Positions 15,800 through 21,765 of a DNA stretch of 21,765 bases are shown here, piece by piece. The notes under the pieces are model-generated. The model ran no database searches. It had not been told where the DNA came from and saw only the letters and a list, made by a program, of their open reading frames with translations. The stretch lies in the NCBI GenBank assembly GCA_049625305.1, contig JBMZVD010000037.1:1-21765 (forward strand), given 5' to 3'. This stretch comes from Flavicella sp049625305 (lineage in GTDB: Bacteria > Bacteroidota > Bacteroidia > Flavobacteriales > Flavobacteriaceae). Positions within the stretch are counted from its first letter, which is position 1. The number at the start of each line of letters is the position of its first letter. Made by a program: the position numbers and the translations under genes.

Positions 15800-15962
15800 T
15801 AAAAGAGCAAATCATGACTGATTAGCTCTTTTTTTTGAGGTAGTTTTAGGGTAGGGGTTAGAAGATAAAAATACGTCGATCAGTTCCTTCTTTCTTTTTA
15901 AATTTCCCAACATTTTCTTTAGGTCTATTTGAATAGCTTTTGTGGTAGTAGAACCGAATATT
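15784..15962. repeat. right copy of the diverged direct repeat flanking the phytate operon
   Basis: This tract is colinear with 11223-11408: tRNA-like 3' end, terminator with identical AAAAGAGCAAATCATG, GAGGTAGTT, then the 3' end of the convergent repeat-protein gene. Here the protein gene is intact and the tRNA is broken, the reverse of the left copy. Confidence 0.75.
15801..15836. terminator. terminator hairpin shared with tRNA-Leu, now ending the repeat-protein gene
   Basis: AAAAGAGCAAATC and GATTAGCTCTTTT form a 13-bp stem with one mismatch around loop ATGACT. T runs on both strands allow it to act in either direction. No + strand gene needs it here. On the minus strand it lies 21 nt beyond the stop of the gene at 15858-16628. 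Confidence 0.75.
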
Positions 15963-16628
15963 TCCAAGACGTTCTATCTTCCCTTCAAATCCTTGATTGA
16001 CGTTTCCTGAATAACTTTTGTAGTAGTCAAAATTGATCCCTCCAATAGATTTATAATTGTATGCATAGCCAGATGAGATACTTACACTCGTCGGAGCATG
16101 GTAGCTGAACTTCCTATAGCCTATTGCTTCTAATTTACCCATGGTTTTGTTTCTTACATTAATACTGTAATTTTTGTGGTATTTGATGGAGGTATTGCCT
16201 ATGCGTTTGATTTTTCCAACGATTCCAATACGTGAATTGTCACCAACTTTTAAGTAATAATCTATTTTTACTCCATTAATACTACATACATTTCCGTCAA
16301 CACCTGCACGAACGTAGTTAGAGTAATTTCTACAATATTCTACATTGTTTATGTCGCTTACGTATATGGAAACTCTTCCGGCCTTTACTTTGAATCTCGG
16401 CCTGTAAATAGTTTCTGGATTTCTCATGTACATACTGGCGTCTGAAGGTTTATCAAATATGTAAATACTACTTATGAAGCCAGAACGACCAAGCTCAAAC
16501 ACATAATTATTGTCTTTTAGGTACATCCTAGAGATAAAGCTTTTATCATAATTCATTTGTAGAGATAAGTCCTGTGAGAATGAAACAGCACTTATTAAAA
16601 ACGTAAAAAGGTAAAGTATATTTTTCAT
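15858..16628 (-). CDS. exported protein of unknown function with YY/SYS repeats
   Basis: I do not recognise this 256-aa family. Residues 1-18 are a signal peptide (VSFS, then Q19), so the protein is periplasmic, outer-membrane or secreted. After a unique N-terminal part (about 20-105), about five degenerate repeats of 24-30 residues follow, with the pattern GK(I/L)xxIGxxxIxYYxxYSxxV. The clearest start at 138 (GKIKRIGNTSIKYHKNYS), 164 (GKLEAIGYRKFSYH), 191 (NYKSIGGINFDYYKSYS) and 216 (GKIERLGNIRFYYHKSYS). It is rich in Tyr, Lys, Ser and Gly and ends in a basic tail. The repeats predict short beta-strands. A 3' remnant of a paralogue lies at 11319-11423. Confidence 0.8.
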   Translation of the reverse strand: MKNILYLFTFLISAVSFSQDLSLQMNYDKSFISRMYLKDNNYVFELGRSGFISSIYIFDKPSDASMYMRNPETIYRPRFKVKAGRVSIYVSDINNVEYCRNYSNYVRAGVDGNVCSINGVKIDYYLKVGDNSRIGIVGKIKRIGNTSIKYHKNYSINVRNKTMGKLEAIGYRKFSYHAPTSVSISSGYAYNYKSIGGINFDYYKSYSGNVNQGFEGKIERLGNIRFYYHKSYSNRPKENVGKFKKKEGTDRRIFIF

Positions 16629-16750
16629 GATAAGAGGGGGTTTAGGCTGTCCGGTACAGGTTTGTTATTATTTACTAATTACAATCCAAACACTGTGCCA
16701 AAATTTAAAATCACCTCTTTTGAGGGTGTGGTTAAATGGTTTTATATCAA

Positions 16751-17647
16751 TTACTTATCGTTTAAAAAGGAGGTTTTTTGACGCTCGTATTTGTTATGGA
16801 TACTTAAAATGGACAAACCAAATATAACTGCAACTACAATCAATACCGTACTCACAAGCCCACTAACGCCAAAAGACATTCGAATCAGTATTGTAGAAAC
16901 TATAAAGCCTGAATTTCGAATGATTTTATGAAATTGATGGGTGTAAAAAAATGAAATGAGTAGTAGTATGACATCTACTAAGATCAACACCATAAAAAAC
17001 TGATCAAAAAACAGGTTGTCTAGTTGTTTAAACGAAGGTATTACTCTTGGAGCTTTGTACAATTCTATACTCCAGCTTACGAGTGTAAACAATGCCATTG
17101 AAAAAAATAGAGGTACCAAAAATACCGCAATCATCTTTTTTTTACGGATAAATTTCTCAATTTCTATTTTTCTTTCCTTTAGGATGTTCGGGTTTTGAGT
17201 GCTTTGTTTTTGAAACAAGTATATAAGAAAAAACAACACTAGAGATGCAATGATGTCATATGTAAACTTGATATCCCCTTTGATTTCAAACCAATCACTA
17301 GTTAGTTCTAACAGTGAAAGATCTTGAAATAATTTTCGGATGATGATCAGAGTGATGATTTCATACTGTTTTGTAATGTAAATGGTAAATGACTTAGGAA
17401 GGTAATAAATCAATAAGTAAACTTCGTAAATAAGTATGAAGGAAAAAGGTGTGTAAATTGCTGCAATTGGACTTTCAAGCAGGTGAAGTGGAGTGTCATT
17501 GAATAGAAGCTCAAATTTTTTAGATAAGATGAGTAATAGGTGTATGATAAAACTCAACAATGCGATATTGAGTATCTTCTTTTCAATTTGCATCCGAGTT
17601 TTCTCAGATAGAAAAAGTTGAAATAGTATGTTTTCAATGTTTTTCAA
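16751..17647 (-). CDS. multi-pass membrane protein of unknown function
   Basis: This is a 298-aa protein with about seven or eight hydrophobic segments, near residues 25-45, 62-85, 95-105, 128-146, 172-193, 213-236, 246-258 and 262-282. A charged loop (KERKIEIEKFIRKKK) lies between the fourth and fifth. There is no signal peptide, and I see no catalytic or transport motif, so no function is assigned. It is on the same strand as, and 122 nt upstream of, the repeat-protein gene, which could make them a loose transcription unit. Residue composition (Ile, Leu, Phe) is that of an inner-membrane protein. The coding call is supported by the long hydrophobic pattern. Confidence 0.75.
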   Translation of the reverse strand: MKNIENILFQLFLSEKTRMQIEKKILNIALLSFIIHLLLILSKKFELLFNDTPLHLLESPIAAIYTPFSFILIYEVYLLIYYLPKSFTIYITKQYEIITLIIIRKLFQDLSLLELTSDWFEIKGDIKFTYDIIASLVLFFLIYLFQKQSTQNPNILKERKIEIEKFIRKKKMIAVFLVPLFFSMALFTLVSWSIELYKAPRVIPSFKQLDNLFFDQFFMVLILVDVILLLISFFYTHQFHKIIRNSGFIVSTILIRMSFGVSGLVSTVLIVVAVIFGLSILSIHNKYERQKTSFLNDK

Positions 17648-17722
17648 TACACAAGAGTTTAGTTTTTTTTACTTACATAAAAATACAACAAAACATTGAA
17701 TATCAGTTTCTTGTGGGTTTTT

Positions 17723-17763
17723 AAAAAAAATCAGCCTATTGACGTAACGTCGATAGGCTGATT
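17723..17763 (-). terminator. rho-independent terminator of the small exported protein gene
   Basis: A 16-bp stem, AATCAGCCTATTGACG with CGTCGATAGGCTGATT (one G-U), has a tight loop. On the minus strand a run of eight T follows. Confidence 0.9.
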
Positions 17764-17797
17764 GTTAACATAAATAGCTTTTTAAGAAAGCAATAAC

Positions 17798-18145
17798 TTA
17801 TGCTTTCTTTTTGGCAGCTTCTTGTTGCTTCTTAAATTCCCACCACACTTTCATAGTCTCCAATCCAAGAATTTCTTTAAATTGTCCACCAGCGTTAACG
17901 TATATTTCTTTTTGAGCCGCTTTCTTTGCTTCTATAGATTGCTCTTTTTTATTGTTGGCAATCAATTGCTTGTTTTTTTCAACATTAATTGCGTAAACTT
18001 TAGCTTCTTGATCTGCATCTAGAGAAAGAACTTTTACCATTTCTTTCGTGTTTTGAGTTGCCATTTTTTCTGCTTTAGATTTTTGTTGTGCAAAAGAAAC
18101 GCTTACTGTTAATACTAATACCAATGTTGCGATAATTTTTTTCAT
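17798..18145 (-). CDS. small exported Lys-rich helical protein
   Basis: This is a 115-aa protein. Residues 1-19 are a signal peptide (VSFA, then Q20). The mature part is charged, Lys/Gln/Glu/Ala-rich and predicted helical (KSKAEKMATQNTKEMVKVLSLD, KKAAQKEIYVNAGGQFKEIL), ending in a lysine-rich KKQQEAAKKKA tail. The pattern of a helix containing LxLDADQEAKVYAI followed by a second helix resembles small periplasmic Spy/CpxP-like or DUF4890-type proteins common in Bacteroidota, but no diagnostic motif is conserved. It has its own -7 element and terminator, so it is monocistronic. Confidence 0.8.
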   Translation of the reverse strand: MKKIIATLVLVLTVSVSFAQQKSKAEKMATQNTKEMVKVLSLDADQEAKVYAINVEKNKQLIANNKKEQSIEAKKAAQKEIYVNAGGQFKEILGLETMKVWWEFKKQQEAAKKKA

Positions 18146-18191
18146 CTTATTTTGTTTAAGTTTATATTCGGAATTATTTCCTGATTTTTAA

Positions 18192-18199
18192 CAAATCTA
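18192..18199 (-). promoter_or_regulatory. -7 promoter element of the small exported protein gene
   Basis: Read on the minus strand this is TAGATTTG, an exact TAnnTTTG element 46 nt before the ATG at 18145. A -33 element is not evident. Confidence 0.5.
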
Positions 18200-18254
18200 A
18201 ATGTATGAAAGCTAATTTTATGCCACATTTTTTTCATAAACTATAACTATTAAT

Positions 18255-18292
18255 AAAAACACCCCATTATAGCAAGCTAAAATGGGGTGTTT
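18255..18292 (-). terminator. rho-independent terminator of asd
   Basis: AAACACCCCATT pairs perfectly with AATGGGGTGTTT (12 bp), and the loop holds a small inner hairpin (TAGC-AA-GCTA). Five T follow on the minus strand. It lies 19 nt after the asd stop. Confidence 0.88.
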
Positions 18293-18311
18293 ATTTAGAG
18301 TGTTAAGATTT

Positions 18312-19301
18312 TTAAACCAAATCGTTTTCAATCAAATATTCAGCAATTTGAATTGTATTTGTGGCAGCACCTTTACGTAAATTGTCTGCAACGATCCACA
18401 TATTTAATGTGTTTGGTAACGATTCATCTCTTCGGATACGTCCTACAAATACCTCGTCTTTGTCATGTGCATAGGTTGGCATTGGATAGGTATTGGTATC
18501 TAGGTTATCTTGTACTACAACTCCTGGGAAGTCATGAAGTAATTGGCGTACTTCACTTTCGTCGAAGTCATTTACAAATTCAACGTTTACAGACTCTGAA
18601 TGTCCTCCAGCGGTTGGGATTCGAACTGCAGTAGCTGTTACAGCAAAGGAATCATCACGTAAGATTTTCTTAGGTTCTTTTACCAATTTCATCTCCTCTT
18701 TCGTGTACCCGTTTTCCATAAAAATGTCACAGTGAGGAATTGCGTTTCTATTGATAGGGTAGTGGTATGCCATTTCTCCTTCGATTCCTTGTGTTTCATT
18801 TTCTAATTGTTGTACTGCTTTTACGCCCGTTCCAGAAACAGATTGGTAGGTAGAAACAATCAGACGTTTCATTTGGTATTTTGCATGCAATGGTGCCAAA
18901 GCCATTACCAATTGAATTGTTGAACAATTAGGATTTGCGATAATTTTATCTTCTTTCGTCAATACGTCACCATTGATTTCAGGTACAACTAGTTTTTTAG
19001 TTGGGTCCATTCTCCAAGCGGAAGAGTTGTCTACAACCGTAGTTCCTACTTCAGCAAATTTTGGAGCCCACTCCAATGAGGTATCACCACCTGCAGAGAA
19101 CAAAGCAATATCAGCTCGCATAGGTACCGCGTCTTCAAGAGTCACAATCGTATAGTCTTTTCCTTTAAAGTTTAGTTTTTTTCCTGCAGACCTCTCAGAA
19201 GCAACAGGTATCAACTCGGTTACTGGAAAATTACGCTCTTCCAAAACTTTCAACATTACGGTTCCTACCATTCCGGTAGCTCCTACGACAGCTATTTTCA
19301 T
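18312..19301 (-). CDS. asd: aspartate-semialdehyde dehydrogenase
   Basis: This enzyme reduces aspartyl phosphate to aspartate semialdehyde, the branch point for lysine, diaminopimelate, methionine and threonine synthesis. The 329-aa protein begins with the NADP-binding GATGMVG (7-13), followed by ASERSAGK (34-41). The catalytic Cys is C126 in ANPNCSTIQ, and H234 lies in PTAGGHSESVNV. The frame is open upstream to an ATG at 19361, but MKIAVVGATG at 19301 is the family start, so the 20 extra residues were left out. It is transcribed alone from a minus-strand promoter in the 221-nt divergent gap with trhO. Confidence 0.96.
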   Translation of the reverse strand: MKIAVVGATGMVGTVMLKVLEERNFPVTELIPVASERSAGKKLNFKGKDYTIVTLEDAVPMRADIALFSAGGDTSLEWAPKFAEVGTTVVDNSSAWRMDPTKKLVVPEINGDVLTKEDKIIANPNCSTIQLVMALAPLHAKYQMKRLIVSTYQSVSGTGVKAVQQLENETQGIEGEMAYHYPINRNAIPHCDIFMENGYTKEEMKLVKEPKKILRDDSFAVTATAVRIPTAGGHSESVNVEFVNDFDESEVRQLLHDFPGVVVQDNLDTNTYPMPTYAHDKDEVFVGRIRRDESLPNTLNMWIVADNLRKGAATNTIQIAEYLIENDLV

Positions 19302-19481
19302 GACGCTAAATTTTAATTTTATGAATTCAGGTGCAAATATTACAAATTTCTTGCATTTCACCTTGTGAATTGTTTAAAAACTCCTAACGATGTTTAATTT
19401 TTATCACATTTAATTTAAATGTAAATTTTTTCAACGAACTCATTAACTACATATACTTTTTAGCAGTTCGTTTAAATAATG

Positions 19482-19489
19482 TACTTTTG
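19482..19489 (+). promoter_or_regulatory. -7 promoter element of trhO
   Basis: TACTTTTG is an exact TAnnTTTG element 33 nt before the trhO ATG. No TTG lies at the expected -33 distance. Confidence 0.5.
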
Positions 19490-19522
19490 CAAAAATTAAA
19501 GTGTAACATAAATTAGTATAGC

Positions 19523-20554
19523 ATGCAACTGTACAATACGTTAAGCGCTGCCGAACGCGCAAAATTAATCGATGAAGCGGGAAAAGACCGCTTGACAATT
19601 TCTTTCTATCAATACCACAAGATTCAAAACCCACAATTATTTCGTGACAAATTATTCCTTGAATGGGAGCAATTGGATGTCTTAGGTAGAACCTATGTTT
19701 CTTATGAGGGAATCAATGCACAAATATCAGTACCTGCAGAATCCTTTTTAAAACTCAAAGAACAACTAGACTCCATTTCTTTTCTAAAGGACATACGTTT
19801 GAATGTCGCAGTGGAACATGAAAACAAGTCTTTTTTGAAATTAAAGGTAAAAGTCAGAGATAAGATTGTGGCTGACGGTCTCAATGATGAAAGTTTTGAT
19901 GTAACCAATATAGGTGTGCATCTAAAAGCAAGTGAATTCAACAAAATGCTTGCAGACCCCAACACAGTATGTGTGGATATGCGAAATCATTACGAGAGTG
20001 AAATAGGACATTTTAAAGGAGCAGTAACTCCGGATGTAGATACCTTTAGAGATTCTTTAGATATTATTGAAGAAGATTTGAAAGAACACAAGGAAGATAA
20101 AAACCTGTTGATGTACTGTACTGGAGGGATTCGATGTGAAAAAGCAAGTGCCTATTACAAGCACAAAGGATTTAAAAATGTATTTCAATTAGAGGGAGGT
20201 ATCATAGAATACACAAGACAAGTTAAGCAAGAAGGTATTGAAAATAAATTTTTAGGGAAAAATTTTGTTTTTGATCACAGAAGAGCTGAGCGCATCTCTG
20301 ACGATGTGGTTTCTAATTGCCATCAATGCGGTGAGCCTTGTGACGAGCATGTGAATTGTGCCAACGAAGCGTGTCATTTATTGTTTATTCAATGCAAGTC
20401 TTGTAGAGAAAAAATGAACACATGCTGTTCTGAAGAGTGTAAGGAAATTGCTGCATTACCCTATGAAGAACAAAAAGAATTGAGAAAAGGAAAAGGGAAC
20501 AGCAATAAAATATTTAAAAAAGGAAGATCGGAAGCATTGAAATATAAAAAATAA
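19523..20554 (+). CDS. trhO: tRNA uridine(34) hydroxylase TrhO (rhodanese family)
   Basis: This enzyme is part of 5-hydroxyuridine (ho5U34) formation at the tRNA wobble position. The 343-aa protein has an N-terminal acylphosphatase-like domain (about 25-115, with GRTYVSYEGINAQISVP), then a rhodanese domain at about 145-235 (VCVDMRNHYESEIGHFKGA). The active-site Cys is C199 in MYCTGGIRCEKAS; C205 is also conserved. The C-terminal segment is Cys-rich (CHQCGEPCDEHVNC, CKSCREKMNTCC) and probably binds zinc. Length and order match the YceA/TrhO family. The tail is lysine-rich. It is divergent from asd and likely transcribed alone. Confidence 0.94.
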   Translation: MQLYNTLSAAERAKLIDEAGKDRLTISFYQYHKIQNPQLFRDKLFLEWEQLDVLGRTYVSYEGINAQISVPAESFLKLKEQLDSISFLKDIRLNVAVEHENKSFLKLKVKVRDKIVADGLNDESFDVTNIGVHLKASEFNKMLADPNTVCVDMRNHYESEIGHFKGAVTPDVDTFRDSLDIIEEDLKEHKEDKNLLMYCTGGIRCEKASAYYKHKGFKNVFQLEGGIIEYTRQVKQEGIENKFLGKNFVFDHRRAERISDDVVSNCHQCGEPCDEHVNCANEACHLLFIQCKSCREKMNTCCSEECKEIAALPYEEQKELRKGKGNSNKIFKKGRSEALKYKK

Positions 20555-20707
20555 ACGATATATTTTATATCTTTATAAAGGTATGAGAAAAGGTGTTACA
20601 ATATCCCTTTAACTTTTTCACTCACCAATTTTTAATTGAGATAGAGTGAGTTCTCATTAGTAGCTATAATTATGCTATATTTACCGAATTATAAAGAAAG
20701 CAAAATG

Positions 20708-20736
20708 CCCTTAAATATGTTTTTATGGGTTTTTTT
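20708..20736 (+). terminator. weak terminator-like hairpin between trhO and ricT
   Basis: CCCTTAAA and TTTATGGG form a stem with one mismatch around a 6-nt loop, followed by seven T. It lies 154 nt after the trhO stop. Closer to the stop, CTCACCAATT...AATTG...GTGAG (about 20621-20651) can also fold but lacks a T run. Neither is strong. Confidence 0.35.
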
Positions 20737-20794
20737 GTATAGAATACGAACTTATATACTGCTGCTAGGTCAGTATAACAATATATAGATAGAT

Positions 20795-21765
20795 ATGGGC
20801 TGTACATCCTGCTCTACAGATAAAACAGGTGTTCCTAATGGTTGTAAAAGCAATGGAAGTTGTGCCACTGGAAGCTGTGATAAATTAAACGTATTTGATT
20901 GGTTGTCGAATATGTCATTACCAAGTGGTCAAAAGCCACTTAATATTGTTGAGGTACGTTTTAAAAACGGGCGCAAACATTTTTACAGAAACACGAATAA
21001 TTTTCAATTGTCGATGGGAGAGATTGTCGCTGTTGAAGGGTCACCAGGGCATGACGTAGGTACAGTGTCTTTGACCGGTGAATTGATTCGCGTCCAAATG
21101 AAAAAGAAAAAAATCTCTGAAGACAGCGATGAGATAAAAAAAATATACAGAAAAGCCACAGTACGTGATATAGATATTTGGCAAGCAGCAAGAGATAAAG
21201 AAGTTGAAACACAACGTAGGGGAAGAGAAATTTTAGGGAGACTGAACTTGAAAATGAAACTCTCTGATGTTGAATATCAAGGAGATGGTAATAAAGCGAC
21301 TTTTTACTATACAGCAGAAGAGAGGGTTGATTTTAGACAGTTAATCAAAGATTTGGCAAGTGCTTTTAATATCCGTATTGAGATGAAACAAGTAGGCCTA
21401 CGTCAAGAAGCAGCTCGTTTAGGAGGAGTAGGTTCTTGTGGCCGAGAGTTGTGCTGTTCTACATGGTTGACAGACTTCAGAAAGGTAAATACAGCGTCCG
21501 CTCGTTACCAACAACTCTCTTTAAATCCCCAAAAATTAGCAGGACAATGCGGAAAGTTGAAATGTTGCTTAAATTTTGAACTCGATACCTATCTCGATGC
21601 CTTGAAAGGTTTTCCAAAACAAGATATTGTTTTAGAAACAGAAAAAGGAAAGGCATCTTTTGTCAAAATGGATATTTTTAAGGAACTCTTATGGTATAGT
21701 TCTAAAGAAGAGGGCTATAAATGGTATAAACTTACATTAGAGCAAGTTAAAGAGGTGATTCAAAT
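20795..21765 (+). CDS. ricT: PSP1 domain protein RicT, 3' end outside the window
   Basis: The frame starts ATG GGC TGT at 20795 and is still open at the window end (323 codons seen). The N-terminus is Cys-rich (C3, C6, C17, C23, C28). The PSP1 domain follows, and the family's conserved Cys are at C215, C220 and C221 (GSCGRELCCSTW) and at C252, C257 and C258 (GQCGKLKCCLNFE). In Bacillus RicT (YaaT) belongs to the RicAFT complex, which carries iron-sulfur clusters and affects RNA processing by RNase Y. In flavobacteria the gene is often next to gldH, so that may follow. The start is the first ATG after stops in the frame and has no Shine-Dalgarno site. The family call is strong; the role in this phylum is inferred. 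Confidence 0.88.
   Translation, partial: MGCTSCSTDKTGVPNGCKSNGSCATGSCDKLNVFDWLSNMSLPSGQKPLNIVEVRFKNGRKHFYRNTNNFQLSMGEIVAVEGSPGHDVGTVSLTGELIRVQMKKKKISEDSDEIKKIYRKATVRDIDIWQAARDKEVETQRRGREILGRLNLKMKLSDVEYQGDGNKATFYYTAEERVDFRQLIKDLASAFNIRIEMKQVGLRQEAARLGGVGSCGRELCCSTWLTDFRKVNTASARYQQLSLNPQKLAGQCGKLKCCLNFELDTYLDALKGFPKQDIVLETEKGKASFVKMDIFKELLWYSSKEEGYKWYKLTLEQVKEVIQ

Noticed and set aside
19302..19361. Longer asd starting at 19361
   Set aside because: The 20 extra residues precede the MKIAVVGATG start typical of the family and lie in the AT-rich intergenic region.
20961..21212. Minus-strand open frame inside ricT
   Set aside because: It lies wholly within the PSP1 gene and has a leucine/cysteine-rich composition typical of an antisense shadow.
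1..21765. CRISPR array, transposase, integrase or toxin-antitoxin genes
   Set aside because: No regularly spaced identical repeats and no protein with the matching motifs were seen. The only repeats are the in-frame TSP3 units, the YY/SYS units and the pair flanking the phytate operon.

Overview
The window is low-GC DNA from a member of the Bacteroidota, almost certainly a flavobacterium (Flavobacteriia). The family content supports this: an OmpA protein with thrombospondin type 3 repeats, a carboxypeptidase-regulatory/TonB receptor, and a RicT (PSP1) protein with a Cys-rich N-terminus. Start codons lack Shine-Dalgarno sequences and sit behind A/T-rich leaders. Several genes and the tRNA are preceded by the Bacteroidota -7 element TAnnTTTG. 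The genus cannot be fixed from the sequence.

Layout. 1-2457: two tandem paralogous outer-membrane barrel proteins, the first with Ca-binding repeats and a peptidoglycan-binding OmpA domain, the second the barrel only; each is closed by a strong terminator. 2466-7417: a tightly spaced + strand set of an AddB-like PD-(D/E)XK nuclease, an alpha/beta hydrolase and a MATE exporter. 7467-8736: a methylglutaconyl-CoA hydratase-like crotonase and queD, each with a -7 element only 4 nt from its ATG. 8765-11013 (minus): the housekeeping operon prs-rplY(ctc)-pth. 11157-11238: tRNA-Leu(CAA), divergent from prs.

11241-15983 is the most interesting part. A TonB-dependent receptor and a lipoprotein beta-propeller phytase form an operon that should release phosphate from phytate at the cell surface. 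The operon is flanked by an old, diverged direct repeat of about 180 bp. The left copy consists of the tRNA-Leu 3' end, its terminator and a 3' pseudogene remnant. The right copy consists of a tRNA-like 3' fragment, the same terminator and the intact 3' end of a repeat-containing exported protein gene (15858-16628). The simplest reading is that the phytate operon was inserted between tRNA-Leu and that gene, or that the tRNA/terminator/gene block was duplicated around it.

15858-19301 (minus): the repeat protein, a multi-pass membrane protein of unknown function, a small exported basic protein and asd (lysine/threonine/methionine/diaminopimelate pathway). 19523-20554 (+): trhO, a tRNA U34 hydroxylase. 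20795-end (+): ricT, running off the window. I see no CRISPR array, transposase, integrase or rRNA.
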